DNA of 64,000 bases from Roseicyclus marinus (lineage in GTDB: Bacteria > Pseudomonadota > Alphaproteobacteria > Rhodobacterales > Rhodobacteraceae): positions 2,049,001 to 2,113,000 of the forward strand of contig NZ_AP027266.1 in NCBI RefSeq assembly GCF_036322625.1, in the 5' to 3' direction. The position numbers and the translations under genes were made by a program. Of the stretch, positions 1 to 8,929 are shown piece by piece (position 1 is the first letter of the stretch; every line of letters begins with the position of its first letter). The notes under the pieces are model-generated. The model worked only from the letters and a program-made list of their open reading frames with translations, was not told the origin of the DNA and did not search any database.

Positions 1-683
1 TCGCGCCCGGCAGCCAGTCCCTGCTTCAGATGCAGCAACAAATCTAGATTGGCCTTCTGAAAATCTTGCCCGACACTGCGCAACCTGCCGCGAACCATCG
101 CAAAATACAGCCCGCCTGCTGTCGCCAGCACCAAAGCAGCGCTCACCGCAATCCTGGCCTCGACGATCAAGAGCATACCGAAAACGGCAATCACCAAAAG
201 CGCCTCGACGGCGAGCGTCATCATCGGGATAAGATATGACAGGAACAGATTGCTGACGGAAACCGACGCGTTCCGCATCATTTCGGAAGAGTTTCGCTGG
301 CTTGTGTATTGCCATGGGTCGCGAAGATAGCGCGCGAAAAGCCGCGTGCCCACCCGCGCCTCAGCGCGCGACAAGACGTGATATTGCCAGCCCACTAGCC
401 AGGCCGACAGGACGTTCTTTGCCAGAAAAACGCCGATGACCAAGACACCCAGAACCATGCCTTCGACCGGAAGCCAGCGCGCAAACTGATACATCATCCC
501 GCCACTGCCCGTCGGATCGGCGACCGGTTCGGGGGAAAAGAGCGAAAGCATCAAGGGAAAGACCAGACCGATACCCAGCGCATCGAGAGCTGCGATCACA
601 GCAAAGGTGACAAGCAATGGCACAAGGGCGCGGCGCGTATCCGCGTCCAAAATCGCAATCGTTCGTCCAAGATCACCCCACAT
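1..683 (-). CDS. ABC transporter, transmembrane domain (partial, flippase-like)
   Basis: The minus strand reads an open frame from an ATG at 683 out of the window at base 1, giving about 227 residues. The protein begins MWGDLGRTIAIL and has several hydrophobic segments (around residues 22-45, 75-95 and 145-190). Between them is a soluble stretch with R-x-G-T-R-L-F-x-R-Y-L, typical of the membrane half of type I ABC exporters of the PglK/MsbA kind. The ATP-binding domain lies beyond the left edge and cannot be seen. It is divergent from a polymerase-like gene in a glycan locus, so export or flipping of a lipid-linked oligosaccharide is the likely job. That role is inferred from context. Confidence 0.75.
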   Translation of the reverse strand, partial: MWGDLGRTIAILDADTRRALVPLLVTFAVIAALDALGIGLVFPLMLSLFSPEPVADPTGSGGMMYQFARWLPVEGMVLGVLVIGVFLAKNVLSAWLVGWQYHVLSRAEARVGTRLFARYLRDPWQYTSQRNSSEMMRNASVSVSNLFLSYLIPMMTLAVEALLVIAVFGMLLIVEARIAVSAALVLATAGGLYFAMVRGRLRSVGQDFQKANLDLLLHLKQGLAAGR

Positions 684-775
684 GGCGTGGGCATATCGGT
701 TGCAGCAACCGCTGTCACCTGGAAAGGATGTCCACCGCGAAGCGATATTGCCTTCCCCTGCGGGCTGCCGTAGTG

Positions 776-794
776 TTTAATAAAGAATATTAAA
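776..794. promoter_or_regulatory. AT-rich inverted repeat between divergent genes
   Basis: TTTAATA, a five-base spacer and TATTAAA form a perfect 7-bp inverted repeat. It sits 20 bases before the polymerase-like gene start, in the 131-bp gap shared with the divergent ABC transporter. The tract is far more AT-rich than its surroundings. It could be a protein-binding site or simply a promoter region; no clear -35/-10 pair was assigned. Confidence 0.35.
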
Positions 795-814
795 ATTTTT
801 TTCGGTTCTGGTCG

Positions 815-2449
815 ATGGTAAACGAAGTCAAGGAAAGCCTTTCATATTCAACATCGAAACTGCTTTTCATCGCGACAGCAGTCTTCGCTATTGCAACTTT
901 AGTGATCGGAAAAACTCCGTTGATGGATCACTCTGGCGCGCTTCTCGTGTGCGCCTTTACCGCGTTACTGGCCCTTGCGCTTCGTTATTCCCCCATTGAG
1001 CTTAAGCCGCATGTTCTTGCTATTGCATGGTTCGCAATTGTTTTTTTTCTCCCACGCCTGTTCACTTTTGCCACGTTCCCTCCCCAGACACTCGGTGCAA
1101 TAGGCCTCGAGCACCTCACGCCGGATCAAGTGACGAAGGGCATGGCCTTTGTCACAATAGGAACCATGGCATTGCTTTTTGGCCTTTGGATCGGCAATCT
1201 TCCATTTTCCAAGAAACCGCTGCTGAATGAAAAGCCCAGTAGGTTAAAATCTCTACCACTTGGTCCAATACTCCTTTATTGGATAGCAGCGCTGGCTGCT
1301 TCATACTATATTTCAATCGTGCTTGAGATAAGCATATTCGGCCCCCCGGAAAACTGGGGAAGCCGCAGCGGCTGGCTCATGCGGATTTTTGACACTGATG
1401 TTGCGTTACTGCTTTTACTCGTCTGGACAGCAGTTCAACTAACCCGGAGCAAGCCGAATTACTGGCTAATTGCGGGGCTACTGATCATTTGGCTTTTTGT
1501 GTCGATGTACCTCGGCTCACGTGGTGGCCCGCTTCGTATTCTTTTTCTTCTTGGACTTGCAAGCATAGCCCTCCACGGCGATCCACGCGTAGGGCTAAGA
1601 AGACTTATCCTTATCGTATCCTTGACTTTTGTGGCGAATGCGCTCGTTTATCCTTTGTCCTCGGCAATACGCTACGGGATTGGCGGGGTTGAGAACGCCG
1701 GTGAACAACTGGTCGCAGATTGGCAGCGAAACCCGCATCCCCCTTCTTACGATCCGGTGCAATTCACTCCGGTGCAACGCATTCTATGGAACAACCAAAC
1801 CATCATCCACGGCGCGCGTCTTGTGACTCCAATTACAACACGGTTAGGCGTCATCGACTATCCGCTGATAATAGTTAATCGGCCGCCGGATCAAGAGGTT
1901 ATCGATCGGTATCTCTCATTAGGATACGCACTACGCAACTACGCCAACAACATGGTGCCGGGTGAACTGTTTCCCGACAATGACGTAATGACCTCACGAG
2001 TTTTCACTATGGCCTATCGTGGCGCGACCGAGTCCCACATTAGACAAGCGTTCCTTTCAGAGCCATGGACATCATGGGGGTATGCTTGGATCAAGGGGGG
2101 GGCCATAGGTGGGCTCTTTATTCTTGCTGCATTGGCGGCCGTATCGCAGTTCGGATATCGTTTAATGGGGCAGATCCTCCCCTCCGCAGTCGCGCCCTAT
2201 GTCTTGACGACATGGCTTTTCGTTGGCTCGCTCAACGGGCCCTTGCAACTTTTCGGGATCGACCACTGGTTGACGGTTGCCAGCCATGTGTTCATGGCGC
2301 TCACAGTCGCAGGTGTGTTGGGATGGATTACGTCACGCTCGCTTGGCAAACTCGGCTTAACTTCAGCGTTCTGGGTGCTGCAATCTCACCGCGCGCGCAA
2401 ATCCCCAGCCAACTCTGAAAGCATGGCGTCCCAGGACGGCACGTCATAA
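815..2449 (+). CDS. Wzy-like polysaccharide polymerase (membrane protein)
   Basis: This is a 544-residue protein with roughly ten or more hydrophobic segments and a long loop in the second half (residues ~295-420). It carries the G-S-R-G-G tract near residues 234-238, where O-antigen/oligosaccharide repeat-unit polymerases have their conserved S-R-G. The family joins repeat units at the periplasmic face of the inner membrane. The sequence is noticeably more AT-rich than the flanking genes, as is common for Wzy genes. Its 3' end overlaps the convergent reductase gene by 64 bases. An O-antigen ligase-like protein is the alternative. There is no strong ribosome-binding site before the chosen ATG. 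Confidence 0.6.
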   Translation: MVNEVKESLSYSTSKLLFIATAVFAIATLVIGKTPLMDHSGALLVCAFTALLALALRYSPIELKPHVLAIAWFAIVFFLPRLFTFATFPPQTLGAIGLEHLTPDQVTKGMAFVTIGTMALLFGLWIGNLPFSKKPLLNEKPSRLKSLPLGPILLYWIAALAASYYISIVLEISIFGPPENWGSRSGWLMRIFDTDVALLLLLVWTAVQLTRSKPNYWLIAGLLIIWLFVSMYLGSRGGPLRILFLLGLASIALHGDPRVGLRRLILIVSLTFVANALVYPLSSAIRYGIGGVENAGEQLVADWQRNPHPPSYDPVQFTPVQRILWNNQTIIHGARLVTPITTRLGVIDYPLIIVNRPPDQEVIDRYLSLGYALRNYANNMVPGELFPDNDVMTSRVFTMAYRGATESHIRQAFLSEPWTSWGYAWIKGGAIGGLFILAALAAVSQFGYRLMGQILPSAVAPYVLTTWLFVGSLNGPLQLFGIDHWLTVASHVFMALTVAGVLGWITSRSLGKLGLTSAFWVLQSHRARKSPANSESMASQDGTS

Positions 2450-3300
2450 CCCGTCACATGGGCAAAGCGCGATCCGTCGAGACTGCGATCAACGACAACA
2501 GAATCGTCAGGGACAAGGTCCACGGGCAATGCCGCCATCCGGGCGAACTTCTGCAACAGCTCGAACTTGCTGATGGGCGCAGACGCCACATGATAAAGAC
2601 CGCTCATCTGACTGTGATCGGTCAGCAAGGCAGAGATCACCCGTGTCAATTCCGCGGTCGTCAAACCGGAAAAAATCGCACGCCGATAGCCAGGAACCCG
2701 GCCCCGCTGCCGCAGAAACCATTCAATAAGACTTCGGAAGCGGGCCAATTCCAGCCCGATGATCGAAGTTCGCAGTGTAAGGCACCCCTCTCCCGTCACC
2801 TCGCCCAGAAGTTTCGTTCGCCCATAGGTATCATTCGCATCGGGCGTGTCATTTTCCGCATAGCCGCCCCGCGTCCCCGCAAAGACGCAATCGGTACTCA
2901 TGTGGACAAGGCGAATCCCGCGCTCGCCACAAGCCCGCGCAAGACGATGTGGCAACAGCGCGTTCAACTCGAGACTTTGGAGGACATCCGTCGAGATCGG
3001 ACGCTGCTTTACAATGCCGACGGCGTTGACAACGATCTGCGGTGCAACCTCGTCGAGAGTGCGCAGCAACACGCCCTCGGAGGCCATGTCGCGACCGAAC
3101 ACCGTATTTGTCGCTTCGAACAACCGCTGCGCCAGAGCCTCCGGTTTCTCGGAGCGGACGGATCCGACCACGTCGAAATTTCCGCGCAGACCCAGAAACA
3201 ACTGGTGCCCCAGCATCCCGTCCGCACCCAGAACCAACACGCGTTTCTTCAAGGCTTGTCCACCGTCATGATTGTGGCCCCGTCGTTGCATCAAGGTCAT
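2386..3300 (-). CDS. RmlD-like NAD(P)-dependent sugar reductase (SDR)
   Basis: An extended short-chain dehydrogenase of about 304 residues. The nucleotide-binding G-A-D-G-M-L-G is at residues 25-31, the S-T-D-C-V-F active-site strand at 135-140 and the Y-G-R-T-K catalytic pair at 159-163. This matches the dTDP-4-dehydrorhamnose reductase (RmlD) branch, which reduces 4-keto nucleotide sugars, but no rmlA/B/C lie nearby, so the substrate is open. It is the only gene on its strand within the first 20 kb cluster and overlaps the polymerase gene tail to tail. The first ATG is used here. A later start, for example TTG at 3252, would remove a 16-residue non-conserved extension. Confidence 0.75.
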   Translation of the reverse strand: MTLMQRRGHNHDGGQALKKRVLVLGADGMLGHQLFLGLRGNFDVVGSVRSEKPEALAQRLFEATNTVFGRDMASEGVLLRTLDEVAPQIVVNAVGIVKQRPISTDVLQSLELNALLPHRLARACGERGIRLVHMSTDCVFAGTRGGYAENDTPDANDTYGRTKLLGEVTGEGCLTLRTSIIGLELARFRSLIEWFLRQRGRVPGYRRAIFSGLTTAELTRVISALLTDHSQMSGLYHVASAPISKFELLQKFARMAALPVDLVPDDSVVVDRSLDGSRFAHVTGYDVPSWDAMLSELAGDLRAR

Positions 3301-3377
3301 GGCCTTGGCAACGACGATCTGCCCACCCTAGCTTCACACTTTACATTTCATGGCGGACAGGCAAGAAGCCGCGCGAC

Positions 3378-5012
3378 ATGAAGCCCGGCCTTCTGAACCC
3401 AATCTCGGCCCTGTTGCGACGACGCCACCTGCGCCGGTTGCTTGTGCTTCGCCGTGCTTGGCAAGAGGTGATCGATGGACCTGATCCCGATGCCGCCTCG
3501 CGCGTCGCGTCAGAGTTGTCACTTCATCGCGTGCCGGTCCCGCGCTGGCTGCTTCTGCTCTCGGGGCTGCCGCGTGAACTTGATGGCGCTGTCGAGATTA
3601 CCTTACGGCAGGCTTTCCTCACGCAGTTATATTCCCACCTCCTCCCCGGCCTCCTCCTTCTCGTAACGGATCGGGCGGTCGCGCTTCCGATACCTGCCGC
3701 TTGGCATGCGCCCCTTCTGGCGCATGGCTTTCCGCTCCGGACCCGAGGATCTGCCTGGCTCTGCGGCGGGATGGCGGTGACCGGACTGGCGCGCGGGATG
3801 CGGCAGATCATGCGCACCCTCATTTCGGCATCGCGGGGGCGCTTGTGGGCGGCACCGGGAGCCCCTTACGATGTGGCGGTCGAGCTGCCCGCAAGCTTCC
3901 TGCGCGGCACTGTTCACAATGCCGACTACAACTTTTCCGACTGGCTTCAACGCAGAGCGCCAGAAGGCGGGCTGTGGCTGCATAGCAACAGACGAGTGCC
4001 TGAAAAAGGACGCAAGATTGCTGAGTCGCCCTTGCCCGACTTTCCGGACCTGAGCGCGCGCGCGGCCTTTGGTTTCTCGGCGCTGCGCCTGACAGTTGGG
4101 GCAATGGTCGGATTGCTCTTCGCGCGCCCAGAGGGCGCCATTATCCTGCCGGAGACGGTTATGCTCGCCCATGCCCGGGCGGTTGGAGTCGATCGCCTCG
4201 CCCGGAACTACTATTTCGAAAATTCGCGTTGGTTTTCACGTCCGCTGTTTACCCGCTGGGCGGCGGGCGCTGCTGGATCACGGGCTGTGCTGGCGTTTTA
4301 CTCCACCAATACGGACGAATGCCTTCGCCTTGCCCCGTCGGATCGGATGCCCTGTTTCACTCCCGGATATCAGAGCATGGATTGGGACCGTTATCTGGTC
4401 TGGGACGACCACCAGGCCGATCTTCTCTCGGCCTGGGGTCACGAAAGGTTGCGCGCCTGTGTTGTCGGACCGGTTCCGCTTACCGATAGCACAGCCGACC
4501 TTCCACATATCCCGCAACGCAGCGTCGCTGTCTTCGATGTCGCGCCCTTGAGGCCCGCCGGACTCGCCGCGATCGGTCTGGTTTCGGAATATTATCGCGA
4601 CAGCATTGCAGCAGCTTTCCTCGATGATCTCCGCGAGCAATCACGTCACGCGGGTATCACGCTGGTCCTCAAACAGAAGCGAGAACGCAAAAGCAGCGCC
4701 CCCCCCCTTTACGAGGCCGCCTTGCGCAGGATGCAAAACGCCCCTCATGCGATCATCGTCGACCCGCAGATCAGCGCCGCGCGCGTGGTCGCAGCCTGCG
4801 CTGCGACCGTGTCCATGCCCTTTTCCAGCCCGTCGCTGATCGCGGCGCGGGAAGGCAAGCCGGCAATCTTCTATGATCCAACTGGTCGGCTGATCGCTTC
4901 GTCCCGCCAAGCTCATGGCCTTAATCTGATTCAGGGAACCGATGCGCTCGGGCATTGGCTGCAAGGAACCGTATCGGCGGGGATGGCCGCTCCATCGGGA
5001 GAAAATGAATGA
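3378..5012 (+). CDS. Surface-polysaccharide biosynthesis protein, PFTS-motif-like
   Basis: A 544-residue protein, probably cytoplasmic. The frame is open upstream, but the ATG at 3378 fits a protein starting MKPGLLNPISALL, and the upstream part is antisense to the convergent reductase. A late S-M-P-F-S-S-P tract (residues ~475-481) resembles the P-F-T-S signature of a family seen in surface-carbohydrate clusters. The C-terminal half looks like a glycosyltransferase-B fold. The exact reaction is unknown; transfer to or assembly of a glycan is inferred from family and context. The stop overlaps the next gene's start (ATGA), so the two are translationally coupled. Confidence 0.5.
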   Translation: MKPGLLNPISALLRRRHLRRLLVLRRAWQEVIDGPDPDAASRVASELSLHRVPVPRWLLLLSGLPRELDGAVEITLRQAFLTQLYSHLLPGLLLLVTDRAVALPIPAAWHAPLLAHGFPLRTRGSAWLCGGMAVTGLARGMRQIMRTLISASRGRLWAAPGAPYDVAVELPASFLRGTVHNADYNFSDWLQRRAPEGGLWLHSNRRVPEKGRKIAESPLPDFPDLSARAAFGFSALRLTVGAMVGLLFARPEGAIILPETVMLAHARAVGVDRLARNYYFENSRWFSRPLFTRWAAGAAGSRAVLAFYSTNTDECLRLAPSDRMPCFTPGYQSMDWDRYLVWDDHQADLLSAWGHERLRACVVGPVPLTDSTADLPHIPQRSVAVFDVAPLRPAGLAAIGLVSEYYRDSIAAAFLDDLREQSRHAGITLVLKQKRERKSSAPPLYEAALRRMQNAPHAIIVDPQISAARVVAACAATVSMPFSSPSLIAAREGKPAIFYDPTGRLIASSRQAHGLNLIQGTDALGHWLQGTVSAGMAAPSGENE

Positions 5013-5812
5013 CGCTGGGAAAGTATCTCGATCCGAAACGGTATCTGCGCAGATTGCGCCAAGCCCGCGCTCTAAGAAGCTATGACTTGGCAAGCATAGA
5101 CCGCGAGGAGCGGATCAAGTTTCAAACCCTGGGCCTTGATCCCGATGCCGCGCGCCCGCATCTCGACGCCGCACTGGCAAGCTTGGGAAGCAAATCCTAC
5201 GATGATCTGACAGGGACCGACTCGGTTCACTGGCTGGTGTTTGCGGCGCTCAGCCTTTCGCCGCAAGCAACATCAATCAACAGAATACTTGAGATCGGCA
5301 CATTCCGCGGCAAAACGGCCGCCCTGCTCAAGGTCCTGTTCCCCCATGCTCGTGTGACAACCCTCGATCTGCCGACGTCGGATCCGATCATGCAACAGAC
5401 GTATCGGCGTGACACACCCGAACAACTTGCAGAGTATCGCGCGACGCGTGACGCGCGCGTAAAGCATGGAGGCATTGAATTCGTCGAAGCGAATTCATTC
5501 TTTTTGCCCGGACGGACGCCTGGACCATTCGACCTGATCTGGATGGATGGAGGGCATCTCTATCCAGAGGTGGCATGGGATTTCTGCAATGCTTGGCATG
5601 CGTGCCGAAGCGACGGAATACTGATGTGCGATGACATCATCCCAGACCCGCGCGGGCGTGATGCCTACGCCTCGGACGAAAGCCACAAAGTGATTTCTTA
5701 TGTTGCGCTTCGAACCGGCATTTCGCCGGTGTACTTGCTCAAGAGAAGAAATCCGGCATGGTCGGCCGATCCCACGACACGCAAATTCGTCGCAGTCATC
5801 CGCAGGCCCTGA
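5009..5812 (+). CDS. Class I SAM-dependent methyltransferase
   Basis: A 267-residue protein. The SAM-binding motif I is I-L-E-I-G-T-F-R-G-K-T (residues ~95-105), an acidic residue follows in the next strand (T-L-D-L), and W-M-D-G-G-H (~181-186) occupies the motif found in Methyltransf_24-type enzymes. Such enzymes in glycan loci often O- or N-methylate a sugar; the acceptor cannot be read from the sequence. It starts inside the stop of the preceding polysaccharide gene (ATGA overlap), which argues for one transcript and a joint role. Confidence 0.75.
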   Translation: MTLGKYLDPKRYLRRLRQARALRSYDLASIDREERIKFQTLGLDPDAARPHLDAALASLGSKSYDDLTGTDSVHWLVFAALSLSPQATSINRILEIGTFRGKTAALLKVLFPHARVTTLDLPTSDPIMQQTYRRDTPEQLAEYRATRDARVKHGGIEFVEANSFFLPGRTPGPFDLIWMDGGHLYPEVAWDFCNAWHACRSDGILMCDDIIPDPRGRDAYASDESHKVISYVALRTGISPVYLLKRRNPAWSADPTTRKFVAVIRRP

Positions 5813-5949
5813 GAGGGTTCGCCTGAAGCAGCCGCCTTGCGCCACTTCCGACTTTCAGCATATCCAAACAACATGAATCGGAATGAAAAGCGTCAACCTG
5901 CCCCTGCCTGCACGGACGAGCCCGAGGTGCAGAAAACGGACGGATTCGG

Positions 5950-6867
5950 GTGAACGGCCTACCAATTCTTGTCACCGGCGGAGCGGGTCTTCTGGGCCTG
6001 CACTGGGCTGCAGCATGCCGGGAAGGGCACCCGGTGACGCGCACACTCCATCAACGCAATCTCCCTCTCGATGGCACATCTGCCGTCTTGCTGGATCTCT
6101 CTGATCCTGACGCCCTGGACAGGGCCCTCGGCGCCGCGCGCGTCGGATGCGTTGTTCATACCGCAGGCCTCACCAGCGTCGAACGCTGTGAGCAAGACCC
6201 GGGAGCAGCCGAACACCATAACGTCAAGATCGCAGCTTGCGTCGCTGCCGCCGCGGAGCGCGCCGGGGCGGCGATGATCCACATATCGACCGATCACCTT
6301 TTTGACGGCAAAGCCGAGGCCTATGACGAGGATAGCCCCGTCTCGCCGATCAATGTTTATGGGGCGACGAAGGCACGCGCGGAAGAGGCTGTACTTCGCG
6401 CACATCCCCGGGCCCTCGTGTTACGGACGAATTTCTATGGGTGGGGACCACGTCATCGCCCCTCCTTCAGCGACTGGGTGCTTGACGCTCTCAGGCAAGA
6501 CCGATCCCTGCGCCTCTTCACGGACATACGATACACGCCGATTCACATCTCGGCCCTGATCGAGATCGGTATGCGACTTTGGGCCACGGGACAGTCGGGC
6601 ATCTTCCATGCAGTAGGCGACGACGTTCTAAGCAAGTACGCTTTCGGCGTGCATCTGGCCAAGGCATTCGGCCTGCCAACCAATCGAATTGAAGCTGCCC
6701 GCCTCGCCGACGAAACTGAACTTGTCCGCCGCCCCCTGTCGATGGCACTTTCCAACAGCCGCCTGCACAAAGCGCTCGGGCAGAGTCCGGGCAGCCTATC
6801 AAATCAACTGTCTCTCCTGCGTCATCAGGAGACCACCCCAGCGATCACGGAGATCCGCAACCTATGA
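5950..6867 (+). CDS. RmlD/epimerase-type SDR, first gene of the nonulosonate operon
   Basis: A 305-residue extended SDR with a GTG start. It has G-G-A-G-L-L-G at residues 10-16, S-T-D-H-L-F at 113-118 and the catalytic Y137-x3-K141. It lacks the look of the usual PseB dehydratase (a longer protein with its own glycine motif), so it does not obviously supply the missing UDP-GlcNAc 4,6-dehydratase step. It may reduce a keto-sugar in the same pathway. The stop overlaps the pseC start by four bases. The 137 bases before it hold no gene that I can support. Confidence 0.7.
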   Translation: MNGLPILVTGGAGLLGLHWAAACREGHPVTRTLHQRNLPLDGTSAVLLDLSDPDALDRALGAARVGCVVHTAGLTSVERCEQDPGAAEHHNVKIAACVAAAAERAGAAMIHISTDHLFDGKAEAYDEDSPVSPINVYGATKARAEEAVLRAHPRALVLRTNFYGWGPRHRPSFSDWVLDALRQDRSLRLFTDIRYTPIHISALIEIGMRLWATGQSGIFHAVGDDVLSKYAFGVHLAKAFGLPTNRIEAARLADETELVRRPLSMALSNSRLHKALGQSPGSLSNQLSLLRHQETTPAITEIRNL

Positions 6868-8036
6868 TTCCCTACGGTCGCCACCACATAGATGCGGACG
6901 ATATTGCCGCGGTCGTGGACATCCTGACCGGCAAGCCGCTGACCCAAGGTCCGATGATCGAGGCCTTCGAGGCCGCTGTTGCCGATTACGTCGGGGCCCG
7001 ATATGCGGTTGCGGTGTCCAGTGGCACCGCCGCGCTGCACCTAGCAGCGATGGCAGCGGACGTTGGGCCCGGGCGCTGTCTCGTGACGTCGCCAATTACC
7101 TTCGTCGCAAGTGCGAATGCAGCACTCTATTGCGGCGGACACGTGGCCTTTGCAGATGTGGATCCGCGCAGCGTTAACATGTCACCAGAGGCGCTGGGGG
7201 CGACCCTGCTGCGTCACCCGGAGACATCCGCTATTGTTCCGGTCCACTTTGGCGGATTGCCCTGCGACATGGAGTCGATCCGCGACCTTGCCCGCACGAG
7301 CGGCGCTCGTGTGATCGAGGACGCAGCGCACGCCTTGGGCGCGCGGCACGCTGACGGCGCACAGGTCGGAAGTTGCACCCACTCGGACATGACCTGCTTT
7401 TCCTTTCATCCTGTCAAGGCCATCGCTGCGGGCGAAGGCGGCATGATCACGACCAACGACCCTGCCCTTTATCGACGGCTCCTGCGCATCCGCAGCCACG
7501 GGATCAACAAGTTGGACGACCCGTTCCAACTGCCCGAAGCAGCCACCGAGGACGGCCAGCCCAATCCTTGGTATTACGAGATGCAGGAACTCGGCTACCA
7601 TTACAGAATAACCGACATTCAATGCGCTCTGGCGCTCTCGCAAATGAAGAAACTGGACGCCTTCATCGCTCGAAGAAGGACCCTTGCCAGCGTGTATGAT
7701 GCAGCCTTTGCGGGTTTTTCGAACCTTCGGCCGGGGCAACCCGACGGGCGGGATCGTTCGGGCCTGCACGTCTATGTGTTGCGAATCGATTTCGCCGCAA
7801 TCGGAAAGTCGCGCGGGCAGGTCATGCGCGAGCTGCGCGCGCGCGGCGTGGGCAGTCAGGTGCACTATATTCCCGTCACGATCCAGCCGCATTATCGCAA
7901 GATGGGCTTTGTCGCGTCCGATTGCCCTGCCGCGATGAGCTATTACGAGCAGGCCCTTTCCATCCCGCTGTTCTTCGATCTAACCGATGAGCAGCAGGCA
8001 GAGGTCATCGCTGCCCTTCGCGACGTTGTGGGATGA
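6864..8036 (+). CDS. pseC: UDP-4-amino-4,6-dideoxy-sugar aminotransferase PseC
   Basis: A 390-residue DegT/DnrJ/EryC1/StrS-family PLP aminotransferase. E-D-A-A-H-A is at residues 152-157 and the PLP lysine K185 lies in F-H-P-V-K-A-I. The run W-Y-Y-E-M-Q-E-L-G-Y-H-Y-R-I-T-D is a hallmark of PseC proteins. PseC transfers an amino group to the 4-keto carbon of the UDP sugar made by PseB, the second step of pseudaminic acid synthesis. It is coupled at both ends by ATGA overlaps. Assignment to PseC rather than a legionaminate or bacillosamine homologue rests on this signature and on pseG and pseI in the same operon. Confidence 0.85.
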   Translation: MIPYGRHHIDADDIAAVVDILTGKPLTQGPMIEAFEAAVADYVGARYAVAVSSGTAALHLAAMAADVGPGRCLVTSPITFVASANAALYCGGHVAFADVDPRSVNMSPEALGATLLRHPETSAIVPVHFGGLPCDMESIRDLARTSGARVIEDAAHALGARHADGAQVGSCTHSDMTCFSFHPVKAIAAGEGGMITTNDPALYRRLLRIRSHGINKLDDPFQLPEAATEDGQPNPWYYEMQELGYHYRITDIQCALALSQMKKLDAFIARRRTLASVYDAAFAGFSNLRPGQPDGRDRSGLHVYVLRIDFAAIGKSRGQVMRELRARGVGSQVHYIPVTIQPHYRKMGFVASDCPAAMSYYEQALSIPLFFDLTDEQQAEVIAALRDVVG

Positions 8037-8929
8037 AGATTGCCGTCGGAACCGCCCAGTTCGGGCTGCCCTATGGCATTGCCAACAGGGCCGGCAAGAC
8101 CCCGCGCGACGTTGCTGCATCAATCTTGGCGCGGGCAAAAGCGGCGGGAGCTCGGGTCCTCGACACTGCGATCGCCTATGGCGATGCAGAGACCGTACTC
8201 GGGGAAATCAACGCGGCTCAGGACGGCTGGCAGATCGTCAGCAAACTGCCGGCGTTGCCTGCCGATCTGCACCCTCGCGAGGTCGAAAACTGGTGTCGAG
8301 CGACGATCAACGCCTCTTTGGGTCGTTTGCGGACCGATCATCTCTGCGGTCTACTGCTTCATCGCCCTGATGACTTGCTGGGCCCGAAAGGTCCGGCCCT
8401 GGCAAACGCGCTGATCGCTCTGCGCAACGAGGAGATCGTCCACGCGACGGGGCTTTCCATCTATGGGCCTGACGACCTCGACGCCTTGCTGCCCGGAGGG
8501 CCTGCCGGCGCCCCCATTCCACTGGACCTTGTCCAGTCACCCGCAAGCCCGCTGGATCGCAGGCTGGAACAATCGGGCTGGGCGGAGAGGTTGGTGCAAT
8601 CTGGCACGCGCATCCATCTTCGCTCTGTCTTCCTGCAAGGCCTTCTGGTGATGCCCCTCTCGCAAGTGCCGCACCGCCTGTCGCATGGCACTTCGGACCT
8701 TCAAAGGTGGCACGATTGGCTGACCAGGGAGCGGGTCGATCCGGTGACGGCAGCCTTGCACTTCGCCCTGTCGCGTTCCTATGCCGAATACGTCGTCCTG
8801 GGCATGGACAGTTCTGAGCAACTGGAGCAGATACTCAACGCAACACAGATGCATTTCGTGATCCCGCCCGCCGATCTTCAAAGCACGAACTCCAACCTCC
8901 TCGATCCCAGAAAATGGACCGCACCGTGA
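8033..8929 (+). CDS. Aldo/keto reductase of the nonulosonate operon
   Basis: A 298-residue aldo/keto reductase. The N-terminal strand V-G-T-A-Q-F-G-L-P-Y-G is characteristic of AKRs in sugar-acid clusters. The catalytic residues D45 and Y49 lie in L-D-T-A-I-A-Y-G-D, and a lysine follows in I-V-S-K-L-P. Such enzymes reduce a carbonyl with NADPH. It starts inside the pseC stop codon and its end overlaps the next synthase gene by 16 bases. It is not part of the standard pseudaminate pathway, so it probably serves the second, divergent synthase branch. Confidence 0.8.
   Translation: MKIAVGTAQFGLPYGIANRAGKTPRDVAASILARAKAAGARVLDTAIAYGDAETVLGEINAAQDGWQIVSKLPALPADLHPREVENWCRATINASLGRLRTDHLCGLLLHRPDDLLGPKGPALANALIALRNEEIVHATGLSIYGPDDLDALLPGGPAGAPIPLDLVQSPASPLDRRLEQSGWAERLVQSGTRIHLRSVFLQGLLVMPLSQVPHRLSHGTSDLQRWHDWLTRERVDPVTAALHFALSRSYAEYVVLGMDSSEQLEQILNATQMHFVIPPADLQSTNSNLLDPRKWTAP

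Noticed and set aside
5950-6867. PseB assignment for the first SDR of the operon
   Set aside because: The motifs fit the RmlD/epimerase type and the length is shorter than PseB; the annotation would be forced by context alone.
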